NCBI GenBank assembly: GCA_964641775.1
Contig: CAZXLK010000082.1
Location: 1 to 6,301 of the forward strand
DNA: 6,301 bases
Direction: 5' to 3'
Source: CAIPFQ01 sp964641775
Lineage (GTDB): Bacteria; Chlamydiota; Chlamydiia; Chlamydiales; SM23-39
Positions 1 to 5,998 of the stretch are shown here, piece after piece; positions within the stretch are counted from its first letter, which is position 1; each line of letters begins with the position of its first letter. The notes under the pieces are model-generated. The model was not told the origin of the DNA, did no database searches, and saw nothing but the letters and a program-made list of their open reading frames with translations. The translations under genes were made by a program, and so were the position numbers.

Positions 1-986
1 GGGCGTCGGGTGGGATCGGGCAAGAGTGGCTAGCTTTTAGAGATCAATTAGTTGCACTGGGATTTGAACCTCTTATTAAAGCCTGTGAAAAATCAAATGC
101 TTCGGCCCCTCCTAATGTTAAATATTTGCCCTATTTCATTAATTCTGGAGACTCGAAAGTAGATTCGCTTGGTAATTCCCCTTTAGCTAGTTCCATTTTT
201 TCTAGAACAAGCGCTTGCTATACTTCTGAATTATTAAATTCCAATTACGTAAAAGAGATATATAACGAAAGCGCGGAACCCATTTACACGCAGGAGAGGA
301 CTAGCCTTGATGCTTTATTATCAAAAGCGCCAAGAAAAGTGAATTTTCTTAAATCGGATACAGATGGTTTTGATTACCAAGTCCTCCATGGTGCTCAAAA
401 GCTCCTGAGTGATCCAGATCTTTTGGGGGTATTTGTCGAGTGTCAGTATCATGGCGAATTGGATCCCGAAGTGAATGTTTTTAGAAATATTGACCGTTTT
501 CTTGTTGAAAAAGGGTTTTCTTTATTTGATCTGGCAGTAAATCGTTATTCTATGAGAACCCTGCCTACGAAATTTTTCTATTCTATCCCAGCTCAAACTA
601 GGACTGGACGAGCTCTGTGGGGTGACGCTTTATATTTAAGAGATTATGCTGTTGATAAAAATCCTTCAGTGAAAGATATCCAACTTTTAAAACTTGCTTG
701 CATTCAAGAAATATTCGGACTCTATGATTGTGCCGCTGAACTGCTGTGCATGCATAAGGACCGTTTTTCTTCTCTTGGTATTGACATTGATCTTTGTCTT
801 GACTTTCTTACTCTTGAGGTAGGTATTTTTTCCACTTATGCTCAACATCATGCTTCTTTCAAATCCAACCCTGCGGGTTTTTACCCTAGCGCGATGGGCT
901 GTTTGCAAAAAGGCTTAGTGTTGAGAAAAAAAGATTTAATAAATAAATTAAAACAGAAATTTCTTTCTTTTCTTAGGAATAAATAA
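1..986 (+). CDS. FkbM-family SAM-dependent methyltransferase, 5' partial
   Basis: Probable O-methyltransferase of the FkbM family (Methyltransf_21), likely acting on a sugar or glycan intermediate in the cytoplasm. The frame is open from the first base (complete codons from position 3), so the gene starts upstream; the TTG at 126 is internal and not a real start. In-window residues 1-6 read ASGGIG and the codon before them ends in GG, which fits the SAM-binding motif I (GASGGIG). GFEP at residues 20-23 fits the acidic end of strand beta-2. The FkbM hallmark SDTDGFDYQVLHGA begins near residue 118, matching the family pattern of D-x-x-G-x-E followed by VLxGA. About 110 mostly helical residues follow the catalytic core, a C-terminal extension of unknown role. 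It ends in TAA. The next coding trace begins 7 bp later, so it was probably part of the same operon. Family call is firm; the substrate is not readable from sequence. Confidence 0.88.
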   Translation, partial: ASGGIGQEWLAFRDQLVALGFEPLIKACEKSNASAPPNVKYLPYFINSGDSKVDSLGNSPLASSIFSRTSACYTSELLNSNYVKEIYNESAEPIYTQERTSLDALLSKAPRKVNFLKSDTDGFDYQVLHGAQKLLSDPDLLGVFVECQYHGELDPEVNVFRNIDRFLVEKGFSLFDLAVNRYSMRTLPTKFFYSIPAQTRTGRALWGDALYLRDYAVDKNPSVKDIQLLKLACIQEIFGLYDCAAELLCMHKDRFSSLGIDIDLCLDFLTLEVGIFSTYAQHHASFKSNPAGFYPSAMGCLQKGLVLRKKDLINKLKQKFLSFLRNK

Positions 987-993
987 GACCTAA

Positions 994-1050
994 ATGGACC
1001 AATTTCATTTAACTGTTGTTGCCACATCCAGAAATGATGACCATGCTTAA
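994..1050 (+). pseudogene. N-terminal stub of a decayed glycosyltransferase-like gene
   Basis: An ATG at 994 opens an 18-codon frame, MDQFHLTVVATSRNDDHA, that ends at TAA (1048-1050). The LTVVATSRNDDH stretch looks like the first beta strand and following loop of a nucleotide-sugar-binding glycosyltransferase-like protein; I recall related proteins continuing with GG after this point, but that is from memory. It sits 7 bp after the FkbM stop, where the next operon gene would be expected. No close Shine-Dalgarno is visible; an AGGA at 975-978 is too far away. I infer that this is the surviving start of a gene whose middle was lost or replaced. Its end may be the orphan frame at 1260-1601. Confidence 0.45.
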
Positions 1051-1259
1051 TAGCTTGTAAAGAAAGACAGGTAAAATCAACTAATCCTCCAACAAAACAG
1101 CCTTTGTATTTTGACCCAAATCTATGAGCCGCATTCTGAATGATTTTGATACTAATGAGTTTGATACATGGACACTAGAGCTGTTAACACACTCTCCTAG
1201 AATGTTCTTTGTTTTTTTCTGAATTTACGTTATTTTTATCAATCCAAACAAAATAAATC
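1051..1259. other. Non-coding stretch inside the broken gene, possible mobile-element remnant
   Basis: No plus-strand frame of any length survives here; stops are frequent. On the minus strand a frame is open from about 1174 back past 1048 (it follows a TAG at 1175-1177). It includes residues such as AAHRFGSKYKGCFVGGLVDF, which read more like real protein than noise. There is no start codon, no terminal inverted repeat and no target duplication that I can see, so a transposase remnant is only a suggestion. A short repeat TTGATAC occurs at 1146-1152 and 1161-1167, and GTTAAC is centred near 1185. The A/T-rich part from 1205 to 1259 could hold a promoter, but no convincing -35/-10 pair is visible. 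Confidence 0.3.
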
Positions 1260-1601
1260 ATGAATAATAACGAAATTCGCTGGTTCTATCCCTGTGTCGG
1301 TGAAACAGAAAAACTAGCCGCTCGTGCCGTTACGCAAAAATGGATATTTCACATGAAGTTGCTGGAAAATCTATTAATGAGCATGAAAATTCCAAAATCG
1401 TTCATTATCAAGCTAAGAATTTTAATAAATTATCCAAAACGGGTCTTTAGCTACGCGCCAAAAGCTACTTTCGATTCTTTTGAAAAAAATTTCGTAAAGC
1501 AAGCAAGGAAATGGGCTAAAAAAACCCCACCATTTTACAGCAACGGCCAAGATTGGGGCTTAGCTAAGGAAAGTTTAATTGAAACTCAATTAGAACTATG
1601 A
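1260..1601 (+). pseudogene. Orphan 113-codon frame, likely C-terminal remnant of the gene started at 994
   Basis: I do not recognise the family. The product is basic, with a lysine- and arginine-rich middle (about residues 35-75) and a C-terminal tail containing KKTPPFYSNGQDWGLAKESL. It has no signal peptide or obvious membrane segment. The ATG at 1260 has an in-frame TAA two codons upstream and no purine-rich ribosome binding site, so it is a poor start. The 3' end is well embedded: its TGA (1599-1601) overlaps the ATG of the acyltransferase (ATGA), as in translationally coupled operon genes. The combination of a good end, a poor beginning and an N-terminal stub 210 bp upstream suggests the surviving C-terminus of a disrupted gene. 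It may instead be a small expressed protein; I cannot exclude this. Confidence 0.5.
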
Positions 1602-2257
1602 CATTGATTAATCCAACCACGACATATTTTATTTCCGTAGCTTTAGTGAGCATCGATTGGGATGTTGTTGATCTTGTAGAATCGACCCCAGAATTTAAAG
1701 TTTTTGGATTCTTCGATCCTTCTACTGAATATACGAAGGAAGATATCCCCTATCTAGGAAATGATGATTCTTGGGCACGTGTCAAAAATAAGTATCCATT
1801 CTTGAAAATCATTCTAGCGATAGACGCACCAGCGCTGAAAGCGCGCTTATTCAATCATTATGAAGAATCGCTAATTACAATAGTTTCCCCGCATGCCTAC
1901 GTATCTAAACGAGCTTCACTCAATATTGGATCCATCATCCAAAGAGGAGTGACCATAATGCCAAATACATGCATTGGAAAAGCGTGTAAACTCAATGTGC
2001 ATGCAACCGTGCATCATGATGTAAAAATCGGTGATTTTTGCACCATTGCTCCGGGAGCGTTGGTTCTTGGAAGAGTTCTTATTGAAGAAGAAGTTTATGT
2101 GGGAGCAGGGGCTATTATCCGACAACGTTGTAAAATAGGAAAAGGAGCGGTCATTGGCGCTGGCGCTGTGGTCGTGAATGATGTCCCCGCTGGCATTACT
2201 GTTGTCGGAATACCTGCAAAGCCACTAATTAAATTTTCTAAGCTTAAACAAATATAG
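1598..2257 (+). CDS. NeuD/PglD-like sugar O- or N-acyltransferase (left-handed beta-helix)
   Basis: Cytoplasmic acyltransferase of the NeuD/PglD group, which transfers acetyl from acetyl-CoA to an amino sugar or sialic-acid-type sugar. Its 219 aa match the family's usual length. Residues 1-95 look like the small N-terminal alpha/beta domain (FKVFGFFDPS, then IPYLGNDDSW). Residues about 105-190 are hexapeptide repeats of the left-handed beta-helix (IGSIIQRG, CIGKACKLN, KIGDFCTIAPGA, YVGAGAIIR, VIGAGAVV), closing with the typical VVGIPAKPL. His140 in TVHHDVKIGDF aligns with the catalytic histidine of PglD (HECVIGEF). Oddly, the N-terminal glycine-rich loop normally following the first strand (GAGGHG-like) is replaced by FISVALVSID, so the sugar-nucleotide site may be altered. 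The start overlaps the upstream stop (ATGA) with no close Shine-Dalgarno, suggesting translational coupling. Family firm, donor and acceptor unknown. Confidence 0.87.
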   Translation: MTLINPTTTYFISVALVSIDWDVVDLVESTPEFKVFGFFDPSTEYTKEDIPYLGNDDSWARVKNKYPFLKIILAIDAPALKARLFNHYEESLITIVSPHAYVSKRASLNIGSIIQRGVTIMPNTCIGKACKLNVHATVHHDVKIGDFCTIAPGALVLGRVLIEEEVYVGAGAIIRQRCKIGKGAVIGAGAVVVNDVPAGITVVGIPAKPLIKFSKLKQI

Positions 2258-2268
2258 GATCGAATTGC

Positions 2269-3507
2269 ATGATTAGTTTTTTAAAGCATTTAAAGAGATT
2301 GGTTCGCCGTCTATTTTTATCTCATCTAGGAGTTGAACCAGGTCGAATGCGAGTCAAACAAGGGCCTGCCTTTTGGAATGGCAGACAACTATGCTTTTGC
2401 AAGGAAAAACAATTAGTTAGAGCTGTCAATCAATCCAGTCTATATATTCAAGATCTGACTGTCTTTTTTAAACCCGTTCATCCAAGTTGTCATGGACATG
2501 CATTACTTGATGGCTGTTTTACTCTTTACAAAATATTACAAGAACATCAACTTCTTAAAAATAAATCAGTTATCCTTTTTTTAGTAGCGGGTGATACAGA
2601 ACAAAAAACAAAATCATTTCAGAATATTTTGGAAATAATAAAAACTATTTTTCATTTTAAGAAAGTAATAGTTACAAATCTGAAAGCGGCCACAGATGAA
2701 TACTCAGTTTATTTTGAAAATATAATTTATAACAACTGGGATGATTATGGTTTTTTTTCGGCTTATCGTGAATCGTTTCAATACATGTACAAATTAAGAG
2801 AATATGGATTACGGGAAAATATCATTTTTAAGAATGAATCTCATTCACGCAATATTGTGAATGATTTTGTTGATTTTTTCTGCAAAGGATATGCGATCAA
2901 TCCTTTGGATTGGCCCATAAAACCAAATCGAATGATTCTTACCTCTAGAAAGAACAATAGGAAGATCTTAAATTTAAATGAGTTGGAAGCTGCGCTCAAA
3001 GAAGAGGGGTACGATATTGTAACAATCGATTTTGCATCTTTATCCATAAAGGAACAAATTATCGAAGTCCTTCAATCAGAATATTTCGTAGGTACCTATG
3101 GCTCAAACTTAACGAATGCGCTCTTCCTACAACCATCAGCAAAACTGGTCGTTTTATGGCCCAAGCATGGGAAGTTTTTCATCTCTCGTACATGGGACAT
3201 CATCTATAGCGCATTTCTATCCAAGGGTAACATGACTTTAATTGAATATGATAAACCTGACTATGATCAAAGAGACGAATATACCGATACCGCCCCCTAT
3301 CCCGCTGATTGGTTTATCAAAGAAGGTAATGTACTGAAATTAAATCCAAAAATTACACTTACTGATATAGTGAAAAGACCTCATCCTTTGCTCTATCATT
3401 TGATGATGGTGAATGTTTATATTGATCCCAAGGATTTAATTAAGGTGTTACAGTCTGAAAAATGGAAGAACTCCTCCGTAAGAACGGAGGAGCTTCTCCT
3501 CAGTTGA
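2269..3507 (+). CDS. GT61-like glycosyltransferase (DUF563)
   Basis: Predicted glycosyltransferase of family 61 type, acting on surface glycan assembly; the 412 aa length is typical. The HPSCHGHALLDGCFTLY stretch at residues 71-87 corresponds to the conserved H-x-x-x-x-GH-x-L-x-D segment near the N-terminus. The best-conserved part is C-terminal: RMILTSRKNNRKILNLNELE (221-240), IDFASLSIKEQI (253-264), then VGTYGSNLTNALFLQP (274-289), which stands for the family's VGxHGAGLTNxxF motif with Tyr and Ser-Asn in place of His and Ala-Gly. There is no signal peptide; residues 5-17 are basic and hydrophobic and may associate with membrane. An AGGA at 2256-2259, overlapping the upstream TAG, lies 9 bp before the ATG and supports this start. 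Residues 401-408 are encoded by a strong hairpin, so the last dozen residues may be an add-on. An eight-T run occurs at 2751-2758. Sugar specificity is unknown. Confidence 0.85.
   Translation: MISFLKHLKRLVRRLFLSHLGVEPGRMRVKQGPAFWNGRQLCFCKEKQLVRAVNQSSLYIQDLTVFFKPVHPSCHGHALLDGCFTLYKILQEHQLLKNKSVILFLVAGDTEQKTKSFQNILEIIKTIFHFKKVIVTNLKAATDEYSVYFENIIYNNWDDYGFFSAYRESFQYMYKLREYGLRENIIFKNESHSRNIVNDFVDFFCKGYAINPLDWPIKPNRMILTSRKNNRKILNLNELEAALKEEGYDIVTIDFASLSIKEQIIEVLQSEYFVGTYGSNLTNALFLQPSAKLVVLWPKHGKFFISRTWDIIYSAFLSKGNMTLIEYDKPDYDQRDEYTDTAPYPADWFIKEGNVLKLNPKITLTDIVKRPHPLLYHLMMVNVYIDPKDLIKVLQSEKWKNSSVRTEELLLS
3471..3492. terminator. Strong hairpin within the last GT61 codons
   Basis: CTCCTCCG (3471-3478) and CGGAGGAG (3485-3492) form a perfect 8-bp, G+C-rich stem around the loop TAAGAA. 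After a one-base bulge (C3493) the stem can extend with AGAA (3467-3470) and TTCT (3494-3497). It ends about 13 bp before the GT61 stop. No T-tract follows on either strand, so it is not a textbook intrinsic terminator; an attenuating or mRNA-protecting stem-loop, or part of a repeat element, is equally possible. Confidence 0.5.
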
Positions 3508-3539
3508 TGGGTCGCTGCTTCGCGCTCCATTATAATATA

Positions 3540-3627
3540 GCTCGGCTGACTCGCCCCTGTTTCGCTTATCAAAGCGCCACTGGCGCTTTGATAAGCCTTC
3601 AACAGAGGAGCGAGATCGCACTCGAGC
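3540..3627. repeat. Nested imperfect inverted repeat enclosing the palindrome
   Basis: Outside the perfect stem the pairing resumes in blocks. CTGTT (3557-3561) pairs with AACAG (3601-3605), CTCGC (3550-3554) with GCGAG (3610-3614), and GCTCG (3540-3544) with CGAGC (3623-3627). Together they make a compound structure of about 88 bp, visibly richer in G+C than the flanking genes. This resembles small palindromic elements scattered in some genomes. Only one copy is in the window, so repeat status is unproven. Confidence 0.45.
3564..3596. terminator. Perfect 16-bp palindrome between convergent genes
   Basis: Bases 3564-3579 (GCTTATCAAAGCGCCA) are exactly complementary in reverse to 3581-3596, around a single central C (3580). 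It lies between two convergent genes (stops at 3507 and 3635), the usual place for a bidirectional terminator. It is longer and more perfect than a typical terminator stem and lacks flanking T-runs, so it may be the core of an interspersed palindromic repeat instead. The structure is directly visible; the role is inferred. Confidence 0.6.
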
Positions 3628-3634
3628 AGACTGG

Positions 3635-4818
3635 TCAAGCACGCGAATGTTTAGTAACAAAGTTCTTGTAGCTACTTTTACAATATTTCTCTAACCCTAA
3701 GCCAATCATATAAATTCCAAAAACTATTGAGATGCTGACCATTCCTAAAACATATCGTCTACTAGGAAACACTAATATGCCGGGAAGAGCATAAAAGCAA
3801 GCAGCGCCCAAAAAAGGGAGCAGATCTATTATAGAGCGTTTGACAAAGAAAGAATATAACAGTCCAAAATTTGCATATATACTTACCATCACGCATAGGA
3901 CTATAGCTTTTACAGCAACAGTTTTTAAAATAAACAAAGGGTCTTTTTTAATGATCGAGAAAACCTGATTTTTTAAAATTTGATCATATTCATCTGAACA
4001 ATAAACTACATTCGGATTTACTATTTTTGCAGCTTTATCTGCAATAATATCATCATTAGCTTCTACATGTTTGTTGCTTAAATATGTTAATCCGAGATAT
4101 ACAGAATGCCATGTTGGATGCTTGCTTGTAATTTCTTTATAAGCAAATTGCTGATTTAAAAACCTATCGCGGTTTGTTTTTAATAAGTCAAAGTGAAGAT
4201 AGGGTAGAAAAGTAAAAAAGAGCAAAATGAGAGCGCAAGCAACTTTTTGAAGTTTTAATAAATTTCTGTTTAAAAAAATCCACAACAATACAAACAAAAA
4301 AGCACCTCCACCAGAATAGATACGGATAAAATTACAATAACCAATAATGATACCACTAAGTCCTAAACACGCGATAAGAAATAAATTAAATTTTGGTAAT
4401 TTATGATATAATAAAATGAATAGGGGTATTATTGCAGAAACAGCAAAATGACCTGCGATATAAACATCTTGAAATTGATGCATAAAATTGGCAAAAAAAT
4501 CTGTGCTAAAATGGCAAAAAAACGAGAGTACCAATTTATAAAGATGTAAAAAAAAGAACATATCCCAATGATTAGTCCAATCACTACTAGCCCGGTAACT
4601 AACGCATTGACCCCACTCTCAACAGAAAGACCAAAAGTTCTTATGATCCATGGAACAAAATAATAGATCCCCGTATCATCCGCAAAGCCTGCATCACGAT
4701 AGAGAATACCATTAATTGCATCTAAATTAGGATCCTTTGCAATTAAAGGAATACCGGTGTCAGTAAACCCGTTTACAGTTTTCTGAAGTTCTTCATTTCT
4801 ACATCCCATGGTTTCCAT
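3635..4818 (-). pseudogene. Frameshifted second copy of the polytopic GT-C-like membrane protein
   Basis: Two overlapping minus-strand frames, 4818 to 4429 (129 codons) and a frame ending at the TGA at 3635, together match the neighbouring 386-aa protein from end to end. Frame one follows the paralogue to RFFAILAQIF; frame two resumes at FFANFMHQFQDVYIAG, matching LLAEFASPYQDVYIAS. The switch falls in a seven-T run (4493-4499), and one additional T would restore a 394-aa protein. The ATG at 4561 is therefore unlikely to be a true start. The true start at 4818 has AAGAGG five bases upstream. The product would be an inner-membrane protein with about nine hydrophobic segments, an N-terminal loop with AspAsp at 47-48, and a loop carrying KHPTWHSVYLGLTY and PNVVYCSDEYDQILK. 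By eye about half of the residues match the paralogue. It may be a dead copy, a phase-variable gene, a frameshift product or a sequencing artefact. Confidence 0.8.
4493..4499 (-). other. T7 homopolymer at the frame switch (possible slippery site)
   Basis: On the minus strand the in-frame codons are CAG ATT TTT TTG CCA, so the heptamer T TTT TTG has the X-XXY-YYZ form used in -1 ribosomal frameshifting. A -1 slip here gives ...IFL-AN..., exactly the frame needed to continue into the second half. Two further runs lie just upstream on the minus strand (T7 at 4516-4522 and T8 at 4548-4555), but the alignment to the paralogue stays in frame through both. No clear downstream stimulatory stem was found by eye. 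Confidence 0.55.
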
Positions 4819-4822
4819 TTTT

Positions 4823-4829
4823 ACCTCTT
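4823..4829 (-). promoter_or_regulatory. Ribosome binding site of the frameshifted paralogue
   Basis: Minus-strand AAGAGGT lies five bases (after GAGG) before the ATG at 4818. It overlaps the TAA stop (4828-4830) of the upstream paralogue, which fixes the start and points to coupled translation. Confidence 0.6.
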
Positions 4830-5988
4830 AAATCGTCTGCACTTTTTGATTCAGTGAAATCGTAGAATATTTTTCTAACCCTAAACCAATCGCATAGATT
4901 GCAAAGAGGATTGCAATACTATTCATTCCTAACATATAACGGTTATCTGGCATCACAAGAATACATGGAAGAGCATAGAAACAGATCACTGCGAAAAAAG
5001 GAATGAGCTGTCTAAACGCTGGGATGACAAAGAAAGAAAATAATAATCCAAAATTTGCATGTTTCCATATCTCGCGCCTTAAAGCTTTTGTTTTAGCGCG
5101 AATTGTTTTAAGAATAAAAAAGGGATCTTCTTTGGCTATTTTTAAAACTTCGCCTTTTAAAATTTTATCATATTCTTTTGAACAATAAACGACGTTTGGA
5201 TCCACTGCTTTTGCTACTTTATATGCAATGAGATCATCGTTATAAGTGACCACATATTTTTTGTTTAAATAAGATAATCCCAGATAAATGGAATGCCAGA
5301 TAGGATGTTTATCTGAGAGTTGTTGAAAAGAAAGTTGCCGGTCAACTAAAAATTCTCTGCAGTTCTTTTCTAAATGGGCAAAATGCAAGTAAGGAAGTAA
5401 AGCGAAAATCGTTACGATGAAAAGACAGCCTGCTTTTTCAAATTTAAATAACTGCTTATTTAATAATGTCCACAATAATATAAACAACAACACCCCTGTT
5501 CCTGAATGAAGTCTAATCAAATTACAGTAACCTGCAACAAGCCCAGTGCATCCTAATAAAAAGGCCATAAATAAATTCAATCCACTTGATCTATATGTCA
5601 TCAAAATAAAAAGGGGTATGATTGCTGAGATGGCAAAGTGGCTGGCAATGTAAACATCTTGGTAAGGAGATGCAAATTCCGCAAGCAGGAGCTCTCCCAA
5701 AACAATAAACAGACGTGAAAACCAACTTTTAAAAATAAGAAAAAAGCAGACAATTCCTATCGTCAGCCCGATCGCTATAAGCGAGCAATGGAAAAAATAG
5801 ATTGCACTATCAATCGATAAGCCAAAAGCTTTTGCAATTTTGGGAACAAAATAATAGATTCCAATATCATCGGCATATCCAGCAAAATTATAACTCTCTT
5901 GATATTTGGAGAGTAAAGGAAGCCCCGTCGTATTGAGCCCATCAAGCGTCCTTTCCAATTCTACACGCCTACAATCCATGATATCCAT
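4828..5988 (-). CDS. Polytopic inner-membrane protein, GT-C-like glycosyltransferase (intact paralogue)
   Basis: Membrane protein of 386 aa, predicted to transfer a sugar from a lipid-linked donor on the periplasmic side; this is inferred from topology and the GtrA neighbour, since no family signature is certain. Residues 1-60 are a polar loop with DGLNTTGLPL and AGYADDIGIYYFVP; the Asp pair at 40-41 would be the candidate catalytic acid site typical of GT-C enzymes. Hydrophobic segments are near 62-85, 90-107, 117-132, 138-158, 163-177, 186-203, 311-323, 328-346 and 354-372. Between segments six and seven lies a soluble loop (about 204-310) with KHPIWHSIYLGLSY and DPNVVYCSKEYDKILKGE. There is no hydrophobic segment before the first loop, although GT-C proteins usually begin with one. 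The ATG at 5988 has GAGG six bases upstream; a second ATG three codons in is possible. It lies 8 bp after gtrA and 9 bp before its paralogue. Confidence 0.75.
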   Translation of the reverse strand: MDIMDCRRVELERTLDGLNTTGLPLLSKYQESYNFAGYADDIGIYYFVPKIAKAFGLSIDSAIYFFHCSLIAIGLTIGIVCFFLIFKSWFSRLFIVLGELLLAEFASPYQDVYIASHFAISAIIPLFILMTYRSSGLNLFMAFLLGCTGLVAGYCNLIRLHSGTGVLLFILLWTLLNKQLFKFEKAGCLFIVTIFALLPYLHFAHLEKNCREFLVDRQLSFQQLSDKHPIWHSIYLGLSYLNKKYVVTYNDDLIAYKVAKAVDPNVVYCSKEYDKILKGEVLKIAKEDPFFILKTIRAKTKALRREIWKHANFGLLFSFFVIPAFRQLIPFFAVICFYALPCILVMPDNRYMLGMNSIAILFAIYAIGLGLEKYSTISLNQKVQTI

Positions 5989-5994
5989 TTAAAA

Positions 5995-5998
5995 CCTC
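5995..5998 (-). promoter_or_regulatory. Ribosome binding site of the intact paralogue
   Basis: Minus-strand GAGG sits six bases before the ATG at 5988 and overlaps the TGA stop (5997-5999) of the GtrA gene. It supports the longer of two possible starts and suggests that translation of the two genes is coupled. Confidence 0.6.

Noticed and set aside
687..908. 73-codon minus-strand frame
   Set aside because: Lies wholly antisense to the FkbM gene and has no recognisable motif.
126..986. TTG at 126 as the start of the FkbM gene
   Set aside because: The frame is open to base 1 and the upstream codons encode the SAM motif (ASGGIG) and GFEP, so the gene begins outside the window.
1916..2125. 69-codon minus-strand frame
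   Set aside because: Antisense shadow of the hexapeptide repeats of the acyltransferase.
3564..3596. CRISPR or tRNA-like structure
   Set aside because: A single palindrome with no spaced repeat units and no cloverleaf; no tRNA or rRNA gene was recognised in the window.
3417..3671. Three short overlapping frames around the convergent junction
   Set aside because: They arise from the hairpin-rich, G+C-richer DNA in which stops are scarce; none has a good start or family motif.
3635..4561. A separate 308-aa protein starting at the ATG at 4561
   Set aside because: Residues before about FFAN have no counterpart in the paralogue in this frame, while the other frame matches it; the ATG is an accident of the shifted frame.
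5003..5188. 61-codon plus-strand frame
   Set aside because: Antisense to the intact paralogue with no supporting signal.
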